A stretch of DNA of 64,000 nt. It comes from Sulfuricurvum sp. Lineage in GTDB: Bacteria > Campylobacterota > Campylobacteria > Campylobacterales > Sulfurimonadaceae. The stretch is from positions 1-64,000 of the forward strand of contig JAUXYP010000004.1 of NCBI GenBank assembly GCA_030694265.1, written 5' to 3'. A program made the position numbers and the translations under genes. This document shows, piece after piece, positions 18,457 through 26,850 of this stretch (its first letter is position 1; the number at the start of each line of letters is the position of its first letter). A model generated the notes under the pieces. The model did no database searches. It was not told the origin of the DNA and worked only from the letters and a program-made list of their open reading frames with translations.

Positions 18457-19119
18457 ATGGCAATCAATTCAGTAGGGGCTAATGCAGCTACCACCGCATC
18501 ATCAACAACAGTCAATCCTAAAGGTGTTTTGGGGAAAGACGATTTTCTCAAATTGTTGCTCTTGGAACTTAAATATCAAGACCCTACCTCCCCTATGGAC
18601 AGTGAAAAGATTTTGACACAAACGTCTCAACTCGCATCTTTAGAATCTTCGGAAAATACCAATAAATCACTCGCTGCGCTATCCACATCGCTCGCGGCAT
18701 CCATGCAGTATTCTACCATTTCAGCTATCGGTAAAATCGCTGATACGGGAAGTAATGCCGTTGTCTTCGAAAAAGGCAGTGCAACCAATTTTGAGGTTTA
18801 TTATCCTACCAACGTTGTTAGCGGCTCTGTAAATGTATTGGACGTTAATGGCTCTATTGTTAAAACAATGCCTCTAGATCCTCTAACGAAAGGTGTTCAA
18901 CCGTTCAGCTGGAATGGTACCAATGACAAAGGGGATACCGTTGATGATGGTACCTATTATATTGAATCAAACTATACCGATGACAACCATCTGGATCACA
19001 AAGTTCGGCTAGGAACGTACCCCATCACCTCCGTTCGATTTGATAATGGAACTGCGTCCGTGAAGATGGGTTCAAATTATGTTCCATTTGACTCAATCAA
19101 AGAGATTGTAGGAGGCTGA
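18457..19119 (+). CDS. flgD: Flagellar hook-capping scaffold protein FlgD
   Basis: A 220-residue protein required for hook assembly. The conserved N-terminal block DFLKLLLLELKYQDPTSPMD (about 28-47) is diagnostic and is followed by TQTSQLASLESSEN. The C-terminal half (about 95-200) is the FlgD Ig-like/tudor region with QPFSWNGTNDKGDTVDDGTY. CAAGGAG precedes the ATG by suitable spacing. It follows fliK by 15 bases and precedes the hook protein gene by two. Confidence 0.95.
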   Translation: MAINSVGANAATTASSTTVNPKGVLGKDDFLKLLLLELKYQDPTSPMDSEKILTQTSQLASLESSENTNKSLAALSTSLAASMQYSTISAIGKIADTGSNAVVFEKGSATNFEVYYPTNVVSGSVNVLDVNGSIVKTMPLDPLTKGVQPFSWNGTNDKGDTVDDGTYYIESNYTDDNHLDHKVRLGTYPITSVRFDNGTASVKMGSNYVPFDSIKEIVGG

Positions 19120-19121
19120 TC

Positions 19122-20723
19122 ATGACGCAGGGATTTTATTCAGGCTTGTCCGGTATTCAGACTCATCAATATGGTATTGATGTCGTTTCGGACAATTTGG
19201 CCAACGTTAATACCGTAGGTTTCCGTGGATCCAATACCGAATTCGCTTCTCTGCTTTCCACCAAGGTTGTCAGTGCCAGCGGTAAAACGCCTACCTCTAA
19301 CGATATTGAATTAGGCGTGCGACTTCAAGCCACTACAATGAATACGACCACCGGTTCGTTGATCAATACCGATCGCTTCAATGACCTCGCAATCGGTGGA
19401 AATGGCTGGTTTGGTGTTGTATCCGGAAACAACAATTATTTTACACGTGCCGGTAATTTTGTTTTTGACGAATACCAACAAACTCCGGGCGATGGAAACT
19501 CCTCTATAGCAAGGCTCACTACCGGTGATGGGATGTACGTCACTGGAACAATGCTAGGCAACTATACCTATAATCCTGCTGCAGGTGCCTTTGTGGTTAA
19601 CCCCGCAAACAATGTACCCTTAGCTGCTGTCAGCGCGCAGGGACCTCTTGAATTTCCTACACTTTTAACCTACCCTGTAGAACCCTCTACTATCGCTAAA
19701 TTTTCAGGTAATCTCGGATTTACTCCCGGTGTTCGTACCGTTAATGCGGTTGTGCCTAATGCGTTAAATGAACAAAACAACCTTAGTCTTGTTTTTGTTA
19801 AAAGTGCAATTCAACCTTCCATAGGGACGTCGTGGGATGTCACTGCAACGCTTAAATCTGCTGATAATCAAACGACCTATGATTTACAAACAGGGCAGGT
19901 TGCTTTTTCAGACACAGGAACACTCATAAGCTCCACGTTGCCTGTTCTTAATAATAATGGGACTGCTCTAACTATCGATGCCAGTAACTATTTTGCCAAC
20001 GCGAACAATCTCGGACTTGCAGAGGACACACGTACCATGAGTGCAGATGTGATTAGCGGAAACAATGAGCGTAACCGTCTCAAACTCGTCTTTACCCAAA
20101 GTGCTGTTCAGCCTCTGACCGGCGTTGCCTGGGATATCGCCGCCACTATAACCTCTACCGACGGAAAAACACTCTACGACACACAAACAGGTCAGGCTGT
20201 TTTTGCAGCATCAGGAGCATTACTCAGTTCCTCGTTATCCACTATGAACAACGATGGGTCTCCCGTTGCTGTTGATCTGGCCAGTTATGTGGGTGGTGTG
20301 AGATCAAGCTTTGGGGTTCCCGTTAGTGCATCAACTACCTCTGATGGTAATATGGGCGGGACACTAACCAAATACGGGATAAGTGCTGATGGTACGATCA
20401 TCGCTGATTTTTCCAACGGTCGACAAAGTGCGATCGGCCGTGTCGCCGTGTATCATTTTCAAAATGACCAGGGACTCGAGCGAAATGGCGGAACATTGTA
20501 CGCTCAAAGCTCTAACAGCGGCGCACCTACCTTTTGGACCGATAAAAACGGAAATGCGATCACTGGTGCAACCGTCACGGCAGGACAACTGGAGAACTCC
20601 AATGTTCGTCTCGACGTAGGACTCACGGATATGATTATCTTGCAGCGTGCCTATCAGGCCAATGCCAAAACAATCACTGCGGTTGATGAAATGATCCAAA
20701 AAGCACTGCAAATGCACCGCTAA
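19122..20723 (+). CDS. FlgE-like flagellar hook/basal-body protein with an internal duplication
   Basis: A 533-residue hook-type protein. The N-terminal flagellar rod/hook helix (SGLSGIQTHQYGIDVVSDNL) and the C-terminal helix (TDMIILQRAYQANAKTITAV) are complete. Between them two segments of about 87 residues, coded near 19730-19990 and 20025-20290, resemble each other (LVFVKSAIQPS / LVFTQSAVQPL; DLQTGQVAF / DTQTGQAVF). Campylobacterota commonly carry two hook-family genes; this one, in the fliK-flgD operon, is the second or minor form, possibly a hook-associated component. RBS GGAGG sits just before the start. Confidence 0.85.
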   Translation: MTQGFYSGLSGIQTHQYGIDVVSDNLANVNTVGFRGSNTEFASLLSTKVVSASGKTPTSNDIELGVRLQATTMNTTTGSLINTDRFNDLAIGGNGWFGVVSGNNNYFTRAGNFVFDEYQQTPGDGNSSIARLTTGDGMYVTGTMLGNYTYNPAAGAFVVNPANNVPLAAVSAQGPLEFPTLLTYPVEPSTIAKFSGNLGFTPGVRTVNAVVPNALNEQNNLSLVFVKSAIQPSIGTSWDVTATLKSADNQTTYDLQTGQVAFSDTGTLISSTLPVLNNNGTALTIDASNYFANANNLGLAEDTRTMSADVISGNNERNRLKLVFTQSAVQPLTGVAWDIAATITSTDGKTLYDTQTGQAVFAASGALLSSSLSTMNNDGSPVAVDLASYVGGVRSSFGVPVSASTTSDGNMGGTLTKYGISADGTIIADFSNGRQSAIGRVAVYHFQNDQGLERNGGTLYAQSSNSGAPTFWTDKNGNAITGATVTAGQLENSNVRLDVGLTDMIILQRAYQANAKTITAVDEMIQKALQMHR

Positions 20724-20725
20724 TT

Positions 20726-20743
20726 TTGGAATATTTATTGCTT
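20726..20743 (+). promoter_or_regulatory. Sigma-54 promoter upstream of flgE
   Basis: TTGGAATATTTATTGCTT has GG (20728-20729) and GC (20740-20741) separated by 10 bases. It starts three bases after the stop of the previous gene and lies 34 bases before flgE. Hook genes of Campylobacter and Helicobacter are RpoN-dependent. It implies separate strong transcription of flgE. Confidence 0.75.
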
Positions 20744-20776
20744 ATACATTTTACTATGTGAATCAAAGGACTTATT

Positions 20777-22915
20777 ATGTTACGATCACTCTTTGCGGGC
20801 GTCACTGGATTGCAAGCACACCAAATTGCAATGGACGTTGAGTCCAACAATATTGCCAACGTCAACACGATCGGGTACAAGTACTCACGTGCCAACTTCT
20901 CCGATTTGCTCGCACAAACCGCTCAGATTGCTACTGCTCCGCAAGGGCAGCTTGGTGGTAAGAATGCTGTTCAAATCGGTCTGGGAACTACCATCAACTC
21001 CGTGACGCGTATCATGACGCAAGGTTCTATCCAAAACACGGACAAAAATACCGATGTCGCGATCCAAGGCGACGGCTTTTTTATCGTCAGTTCAGACAGT
21101 GGAAGTACCTACAAATACAGCCGTTCTGGAGATTTTAAATTTGATGCCGGCGGAAATTTTGTCGATAATGGCGGGTTTATTGTTCAGGGGTGGCTTCGTG
21201 ATCCAATCACTAATAAGGTTGATTCTACCGCTCCGATCACCAACATCAATATCCCGCCAGGGCTAACAACACCAGCCAATCCTACGGCGGATGTCAACCT
21301 AAAAGCCAATCTTGATTCAGGAGAGACAGTAGAGACCTATAATGTTACCAAGCCTTTGGAAACCTACAGTCTCACGAATTATTTACTTAATGTCCCAGCT
21401 GATGTTGCTTTGCATACCGCGAATACCGCAGCAGCTGAAGACATGAAAGTTATGTTCAACGATCAGGGAAAATCATTGACGCTTCAAAACAACCAAGGGA
21501 TTTACGTCAGCTATAAAACTGCCGTAGAAAATAAAACCGTTCTCCCTATTGTCGGGCCTTCTTCCTTTTCATTTGTCATTAATGGAACTACTGTAAGTGG
21601 TACAACGCCGGGGACAGGTGCCGCTGCAGATGCTGGCTACATCGCTCAGCAGATCAACTCTAAAACAGCACTGACGGGCGTCGTTGCTACGGCGACGTTA
21701 ACTGCTTTGAGGCTTACCAATGATAACACAAGAGAAAGTAATTTGGATTCTACAAAAAATATTCGGATTACCGGTGCTGATGCCAATTCGATTGCATTAG
21801 GTGTTACTGATAGTGTTGCGACTACTGTTAATACGACAGCCTATAAATACCAGTATGATCCCAATGCTGTCGATCTTTCCAATACAGCGGCACCTATTGA
21901 TTACACGTTTAAAACCACAGAGCAGTTACGTCTGATCATGCAAGAGCATGCAGGCCTTGTTGCGGGTGCAACAGGAACGGAAGTCATCATCAACAGTCGC
22001 GGACAATATGAGTTTAAGAACAATGCAGTCGGTGCTCTTGGCAATGATTTGCAGCTTCAGGTCACTGCTTTTGCCGATTCTGTGGGTAATATCACCAAAA
22101 ACACACGTTTTACGGAAGTAATGCAGGCAATAGATGGCGCACTTATCGAAGGAAGCACCGGGATTCGTCTTTCTCAGTCACTTAATGCCGCAACCCACTC
22201 GGCCAGTATTGACATTTATGACTCACTGGGTAGTAAACACACCCTCAAAATGGATTTTCGCAAAACGAACGTCAATTCGACGACTGGAGCCACATGGAGT
22301 ATGCACCTCTCTGTACCTGTTCCAGGAGAGATCAATACCATTGCACCCTTCAATGAGATCAATGGTCAAGTCAGCTTTTCCGCAGATGGATCATTGTCAT
22401 CCTACACGCCTACGAGTGTTAACTTTAGCGGAAACAATGGTTCTGCTCCTAACCAAAACGTGAATATCAAACTCGGAACTTCCAATTCATTTGATGGAAT
22501 TACAAGCTTTGATGCGACTTCTGGAACCAGCGGTATCTCTCAGGATGGTTTCCCAGGCGGTGACTTAGTCGGAATTCGTATTGACCAAAGCGGTACATTA
22601 GTCGGATCGTTCTCAAATGGGCGTTCATTTGGTCTCGCACAAATCGGTATGGCAAAGTTTACCAATAACGAAGGTCTCGTTGCAGATGGCGGAAATGTTT
22701 TCTTGCAATCGGCCAACTCTGGCGATCCGATCATCGGTACGGCAGCCACAGCAGGACGCGGCTTTATGCAGTCCTCGGCACTGGAAGCTTCCAACGTTGA
22801 CTTGTCAAAATCATTGACGAACCTCATCATTATTCAACGCGGTTATCAGGCGAACGGTAAAACGATTACCACTTCCGATACACTTCTAGAAACATTGCTG
22901 GGAATTAAACGATAA
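20777..22915 (+). CDS. flgE: Flagellar hook protein FlgE
   Basis: A 712-residue hook subunit, exported by the flagellar type III apparatus. The N-terminus LRSLFAGVTGLQAHQIAMDV and NIANVNTIGYKYSRANF are conserved, and the C-terminus ends SLTNLIIIQRGYQANGKTIT. The length, with long Ala/Thr-rich variable domains between about 150 and 560, agrees with the large hook proteins of Campylobacterota, which are exposed to sequence diversification. It has its own sigma-54 promoter. AAAGGA precedes the ATG. Confidence 0.95.
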   Translation: MLRSLFAGVTGLQAHQIAMDVESNNIANVNTIGYKYSRANFSDLLAQTAQIATAPQGQLGGKNAVQIGLGTTINSVTRIMTQGSIQNTDKNTDVAIQGDGFFIVSSDSGSTYKYSRSGDFKFDAGGNFVDNGGFIVQGWLRDPITNKVDSTAPITNINIPPGLTTPANPTADVNLKANLDSGETVETYNVTKPLETYSLTNYLLNVPADVALHTANTAAAEDMKVMFNDQGKSLTLQNNQGIYVSYKTAVENKTVLPIVGPSSFSFVINGTTVSGTTPGTGAAADAGYIAQQINSKTALTGVVATATLTALRLTNDNTRESNLDSTKNIRITGADANSIALGVTDSVATTVNTTAYKYQYDPNAVDLSNTAAPIDYTFKTTEQLRLIMQEHAGLVAGATGTEVIINSRGQYEFKNNAVGALGNDLQLQVTAFADSVGNITKNTRFTEVMQAIDGALIEGSTGIRLSQSLNAATHSASIDIYDSLGSKHTLKMDFRKTNVNSTTGATWSMHLSVPVPGEINTIAPFNEINGQVSFSADGSLSSYTPTSVNFSGNNGSAPNQNVNIKLGTSNSFDGITSFDATSGTSGISQDGFPGGDLVGIRIDQSGTLVGSFSNGRSFGLAQIGMAKFTNNEGLVADGGNVFLQSANSGDPIIGTAATAGRGFMQSSALEASNVDLSKSLTNLIIIQRGYQANGKTITTSDTLLETLLGIKR

Positions 22916-22930
22916 TTTTAGGGGGATGGC

Positions 22931-22951
22931 TGTCGAGGGAGAAGCTCGACA
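22931..22951 (+). terminator. Perfect hairpin after flgE
   Basis: TGTCGAG and CTCGACA form a perfect 7-bp stem with a seven-base loop. No clear T run follows, so it may be a transcript-stabilising structure or attenuator rather than a classical terminator. A 13-codon reading frame begins 25 bases downstream. Confidence 0.45.
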
Positions 22952-22975
22952 TGCTTGAAACTTAAGGAGTATACA

Positions 22976-23017
22976 ATGAAAAAACACCCCTTGACTTGCT
23001 GCTGTCAATTGGGCTGA
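22976..23017 (+). CDS. Possible 13-residue cysteine-rich leader peptide
   Basis: ATG at 22976 is preceded by TAAGGAG at near-ideal spacing, and the frame encodes MKKHPLTCCCQLG then TGA. Three consecutive cysteines in so short a frame, plus the strong ribosome site and an upstream hairpin, suggest a leader peptide whose translation could report cysteine supply. The downstream gene is an RDD membrane protein and no clear attenuator hairpin is seen after it. It could equally be the remnant of a lost gene. Confidence 0.35.
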   Translation: MKKHPLTCCCQLG

Positions 23018-23069
23018 TCAAATTATAAGCCAGCTAAGTAAACGAATGGTAATATAGCTATAATTGCAC

Positions 23070-23576
23070 ATGCGATGGCGAACACTTAAAAAAACAAAAC
23101 AATCATTCCCCAATAAAAGTCCTTCTGTTGACTATGCCCCGTTTGCTCCCCGTGCACTCGGATTTTTGACCGATATTTTCATGCTAGGCTTACCTATTTC
23201 TCTTATTCTAATGGCTGTTTTCGGATACGACCAGATGCATACTGCTAGTGCCGTGGATGTCATCACAAACAATCAAGAAGCACTCAAAAATCCTCCCAAT
23301 CCGCTTAGCTCACTACTGCAGATGGTTTTATTTATGGTCATCACGGTGGAACTGTGGCACCGATATACGCAAACACCGGGTAAAAAGCTCACACACATCT
23401 GTGTCGTAGATGCCAAAACACTCAAGCGTGCTTCTTACTGGAAACTCTCTTTACGTTTTATAGGCTATTTTCTCTCCCTCATCACGGTAGTAGGGTTTTT
23501 TATCGGTCTTTTCCGTAATGACAAACGCACTCTTCACGACCTCATCAGCGGTACGGCCGTCATACGCGAAGCCTGA
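23070..23576 (+). CDS. RDD-family membrane protein
   Basis: A 168-residue protein with three to four hydrophobic segments. The start of the RDD domain (APFAPRALGFLTDIFML, with conserved Arg and Asp) is at about 22-38, and GKKLTHICVVDAKT with RFIGYFLS follow, ending in FRNDKRTLHDLISGTAVI, which closes the family signature. RDD proteins are poorly characterised membrane proteins, a few being Na+/H+ antiporters. ATG at 23070 is preferred to TTG at 23064. A TATAAT box ends only five bases before the ATG and there is no Shine-Dalgarno sequence. Confidence 0.85.
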   Translation: MRWRTLKKTKQSFPNKSPSVDYAPFAPRALGFLTDIFMLGLPISLILMAVFGYDQMHTASAVDVITNNQEALKNPPNPLSSLLQMVLFMVITVELWHRYTQTPGKKLTHICVVDAKTLKRASYWKLSLRFIGYFLSLITVVGFFIGLFRNDKRTLHDLISGTAVIREA

Positions 23577-23577
23577 T

Positions 23578-24693
23578 ATGTCCCTCATCATTGGAACTTT
23601 TTATTTTTTCTATTTTGCCCTTATAGGGGTACATATTATCTTCGTTCCTAAAATTCTTTCTATGGTCGGATACAATGCTATGGATATCGGCATTATCTTT
23701 GCCTCTGCCCCACTGGTACGCTTTATTGTCCCCTTTTTATTCCTAAAAGGCTTTAAACTTGATCACAAAGCGTTTATAGCAGCACTCATTCTCATGGTCT
23801 TGGGCGCAATCGCGTTTTACCCAGCCCTCACCTCTTTTTGGCCGCTACTCATCAGTAATATCGTCTTTGGTATCGGTATATCATTGCTGTTGCCCTATAT
23901 CGAAGTCATTGCATTGGAACATATCGGAAAAGAATCGTATGGAAAAATCCGTTTATTTGGATCACTTGGTTTTATTGCCGTAGCATTAGTGCTGGTACGC
24001 TATTTGGATGAGCCTAAAATTGGTATCGACTTCTTAATAGCTATGGCATTGGCAACAAGCATACTAGGAGCGCTTATCGGCTCTCTCGAAAACAAAAAAA
24101 ATGCGGCGACACTTGAGATTACCGAAAACATTCACGCCTTCAATCCCTTGGCTCATCTGGGACTTTGGATCGGATTTTTGCTGATGCAGGTCAGTTTCGG
24201 CCCTTTTTACAATTTTTTCACCATTTACGCTACCGATCATGGTATTTCGCTAAACATGACCGTGTGGTTGTGGAGTTTTGGGGTCGTCGTTGAGATTCTC
24301 ATGTTTTATTTCCAAGGACCTCTTTTACGCACGAATCTTTACAGGCTCTTACAGTTAACGGCATTTTTTACCGCACTTCGCTGGCTTATCGTGGCTGCTT
24401 TTCCCGACAATATCACCCTTTTATTTGTCTCTCAGAGCTTGCATGCGCTGAGTTTTGCCCTGTTTCATACCGTATCCATCAGTATCTTGTTTTCTCTCTA
24501 TGGCGCTAAACGCCTCGCTCAGCAGTTTTTCTTCGGTATCTCGTACGGGCTTGGGGGATTTTTGGGAGCATTGGGGTCGGGTATACTGTATCAATACGCC
24601 CCTAGTTGGCTATTTATCGGAGGTGCGGTTGCGGCTTTTGGTGCTGTAATCGCATTTGGAATACACCGTAAACATTTACGCCAAGCGGTGTAG
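23578..24693 (+). CDS. MFS transporter, 3-phenylpropionate permease-like
   Basis: A 371-residue integral membrane protein with about 12 hydrophobic helices and the family pattern of MFS_1_like carriers (N-terminal GTFYFFYFALIGVHIIFVP; GKESYGKIRLFGSLGFIAVA is the conserved loop). Substrate unknown. The start is taken at MSLIIGTF, one base after the RDD stop codon, since the longer frame would overlap the RDD gene. The last 18 bases overlap the convergent mscS-type gene. Confidence 0.85.
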   Translation: MSLIIGTFYFFYFALIGVHIIFVPKILSMVGYNAMDIGIIFASAPLVRFIVPFLFLKGFKLDHKAFIAALILMVLGAIAFYPALTSFWPLLISNIVFGIGISLLLPYIEVIALEHIGKESYGKIRLFGSLGFIAVALVLVRYLDEPKIGIDFLIAMALATSILGALIGSLENKKNAATLEITENIHAFNPLAHLGLWIGFLLMQVSFGPFYNFFTIYATDHGISLNMTVWLWSFGVVVEILMFYFQGPLLRTNLYRLLQLTAFFTALRWLIVAAFPDNITLLFVSQSLHALSFALFHTVSISILFSLYGAKRLAQQFFFGISYGLGGFLGALGSGILYQYAPSWLFIGGAVAAFGAVIAFGIHRKHLRQAV

Positions 24694-25524
24694 ATCAATC
24701 GGTGAAGTGGCAATCGCGATAGTGTGTTTATCAAACTCATTTTTGATGGCTTCAGTCACTTCAAACTTCACATCCGCGTAATCATCCACTTTGACCCATG
24801 GCTGAACCACCAAATGAACGCCATCACGCCCCAATGTTTCAACCGCAACGATGTACGCAGGGGACTTTAGCACTCGGGTATTGTTCTCCAAAACAGTTAT
24901 CACCGCTTGCCTCACCACTGACAAGTCATCTTTGTAATCAATGAGAAAAACCATATCAATACGGCGAGTGCTATTCCCGGTATTGTTGATAATATTACCG
25001 CCGATCAACGATCCATTTGGGATTATTATCGACCGATTATCGGGCGTTGTAAGTGTTGTAGAAAAAAGGTCAATCGTCTTTACCGTTCCCATCACCCCAG
25101 CGGTTTCAATAGAATCCCCCACTTTAAACGGTCGGAAAAAGATAATCAACACTGCCGCACCGACATTCGCCAAGGTGTCTTTGAGCGCAAGACCCACAGC
25201 TAAGCCTGCCGAGGCAAAGATGGCAACAAAAGAGGTAGTATTAACCCCTATGTTGCTCGCAGCCATGGTAATAACAACGAGAATCAACGCGGCATACGCT
25301 ACGTGAGCTGCAAATGAGATGAGTGTTTCATCGACACGTGCCCGTGTCATCATCCCTTTCATTAGCTTCAAAACAACCTTAACAATCCACCGTCCAATAA
25401 TGAAAATAGCGATAGCACCCAAAAGTTTTAGCCCGTACTCGGTGGCAAAACCCATCGCGGCATCAGCATAGTGCTCCGCCGTCGTGCTGTAGTTTTCTAT
25501 TTTATGCTCAATCTTTTGCAACAT
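24676..25524 (-). CDS. MscS-family mechanosensitive channel
   Basis: A 282-residue small-conductance channel that releases solutes under hypo-osmotic stress. Three transmembrane helices fall in about 25-115. The pore-lining helix has SAGLAVGLALKDTLANVGAA, and the beta domain begins FFRPFKVGDSIETAGVMGTV, both typical of MscS. The C-terminal alpha/beta domain is complete. Its 3' end overlaps the convergent MFS gene by 18 bases. It is followed upstream on the strand by a nitroreductase gene 11 bases away. Confidence 0.95.
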   Translation of the reverse strand: MLQKIEHKIENYSTTAEHYADAAMGFATEYGLKLLGAIAIFIIGRWIVKVVLKLMKGMMTRARVDETLISFAAHVAYAALILVVITMAASNIGVNTTSFVAIFASAGLAVGLALKDTLANVGAAVLIIFFRPFKVGDSIETAGVMGTVKTIDLFSTTLTTPDNRSIIIPNGSLIGGNIINNTGNSTRRIDMVFLIDYKDDLSVVRQAVITVLENNTRVLKSPAYIVAVETLGRDGVHLVVQPWVKVDDYADVKFEVTEAIKNEFDKHTIAIATSPIDLHRLA

Positions 25525-25535
25525 TATCCGCTCGC

Positions 25536-26156
25536 TTATCGATACTCTACGATTTTGCTCATCGGTAATCTCATCTGAGGGGTTTGCGGATCAACACGAT
25601 AGCCAAAGGCACAGATCAACGCGACACTTCTCCCCTGTGGAAGATCAAGGACTGCTTCAACTTGCTCTTTTTCAAAACCTTCGATCGGACAGCTATCAAT
25701 CTCAAGCGTAGCCGCATAGGTCATCATGTTGGCACAGGCGATGTAACACTGCTTTGCCGTCCAGTTTTCCAATAGATCTTCGTGACATTCGATCAATGAA
25801 AGATAGCTTTTATAGATGCTCATGTAGGTATCCAAGCCCTCGCCCTCCAACCCTCTGCGCTCAAACATACTGCGGACATAGGGCGTGCCGCTGCGTACCT
25901 CGTCGTTATCGGTCGTAAAGATGACAAGCTCTGAAGCTTCGGTGATTTGTGCTTGGTTCCAGCACGAAGATTTCAGCGCTTTGCGCAAAGCGGGATCACG
26001 CACCACAATCAATCGCCACGGCTCCATACCAAATGAGGAAGGAGACATTCGAGCCACTTCTAAAATCGAGTCAAGCTGCTCTTGGGGAATCGTTTTGGAC
26101 ACATCAAAATGTTTGCACGCATGACGAAAAGCCATCGCTTTCATAAAATCGGACAT
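25536..26156 (-). CDS. NAD(P)H-dependent nitroreductase-family oxidoreductase
   Basis: A 206-residue FMN protein of the NfsB/Frm2-like nitroreductase family. FRHACKHFD near residue 10 and RMSPSSFGMEPWRLIVV near 33 are the FMN-binding blocks, and the C-terminal CAFGYRVD is typical. It likely reduces quinones or nitroaromatic compounds using NAD(P)H in the cytoplasm; no physiological substrate is implied. The first 16 bases overlap the DUF309 gene upstream, so the two are coupled. Confidence 0.88.
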   Translation of the reverse strand: MSDFMKAMAFRHACKHFDVSKTIPQEQLDSILEVARMSPSSFGMEPWRLIVVRDPALRKALKSSCWNQAQITEASELVIFTTDNDEVRSGTPYVRSMFERRGLEGEGLDTYMSIYKSYLSLIECHEDLLENWTAKQCYIACANMMTYAATLEIDSCPIEGFEKEQVEAVLDLPQGRSVALICAFGYRVDPQTPQMRLPMSKIVEYR

Positions 26157-26482
26157 AATTTACCTCGCTGTAGTTCTATAAAGTGCATCATTGTAACGTA
26201 TATGTGTTTATGCTCAGGTCCCAAACCCTCCAAGAGCGCCACATATTTTAAATACGTTCTCCATGGAGTTTCGGATGGCTTTGGACGCCCTTTTTTAATC
26301 AGCTCGAAACTTACTGCCGCATTGATAAACCCTTTCCAGAGTTTCACCTCATCGTCTTGCTCAAAACGTCTCGGAAACCATAGCGCTTCAAGATCCTCAT
26401 GGGCATCATAATAGCGCTCTTCAGCCAGCGATTTTAAAAATGCCGCACACGCTTGGGTTACTGTTGGAGATATTTGCGCCAA
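26141..26482 (-). CDS. DUF309 domain protein
   Basis: A small protein of about 113 residues with the DUF309 signature RYYDAHEDLEALWFP and a following LWKGFINAAVSFELIKKGR. DUF309 is an all-helical family of unknown function. I start it at the TTG near 26482 because GGGAGGA sits eight bases before it; the ATG at 26510-26512 has no ribosome site and would lengthen the overlap with the upstream gene. It overlaps both neighbours, forming a chain of three coupled genes. Confidence 0.75.
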   Translation of the reverse strand: MAQISPTVTQACAAFLKSLAEERYYDAHEDLEALWFPRRFEQDDEVKLWKGFINAAVSFELIKKGRPKPSETPWRTYLKYVALLEGLGPEHKHIYVTMMHFIELQRGKLCPIL

Positions 26483-26766
26483 TATCCGCGTCCTCCCTTT
26501 AAACTGATACATACATGATGGGGAAACTTCGCTCGGAACTCTTTGAGCCTTGAGTGCGTACCCTTCCCACTGTCACAATAAAAAACAAATACACTGCCTA
26601 CAGGCTCCTGCTTCATCAACGGAGGGCTGTAAGTCATCGCATCGGCACCCTCTATGCTGTTTAAAATCGTATCGACCAAAATGACTTTGATCCCCTGCGA
26701 TGCTAACACCTGTTTGTTAGTGAGGTATTCTTTTTGTGTCCATTCATCGACCGTTAAATCAACCAT
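26458..26766 (-). CDS. Rhodanese-like domain protein
   Basis: A protein of about 102 residues with the fold pattern of a single rhodanese domain: VILVDTILNSIEGADAMTY is the substrate-binding strand region, VFVFYCDSGKGTHS the active-site loop, and ISLKGGRGYW the closing motif. The loop CDSGKGT places a cysteine where the sulfur-transferring residue sits, but the usual CxxGxRS spacing is altered, so activity is uncertain. The ATG at 26764-26766 is chosen over a longer frame that would cross the divergent helicase promoter. Confidence 0.65.
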   Translation of the reverse strand: MVDLTVDEWTQKEYLTNKQVLASQGIKVILVDTILNSIEGADAMTYSPPLMKQEPVGSVFVFYCDSGKGTHSRLKEFRAKFPHHVCISLKGGRGYWRKYLQQ

Positions 26767-26850
26767 AATAGCTATCCGTTCATAAAGTTTTTGTAAGTTT
26801 ATCAAAACTAAAAAAGCATACCCCTTAGAGTTTTTAGCTACACTTACACT

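Noticed and set aside
24676-24693. Frameshift suggested by overlapping convergent 3' ends
   Set aside because: Both the MFS and the MscS-type proteins have normal C-termini; an 18-base convergent overlap is acceptable in a compact genome.
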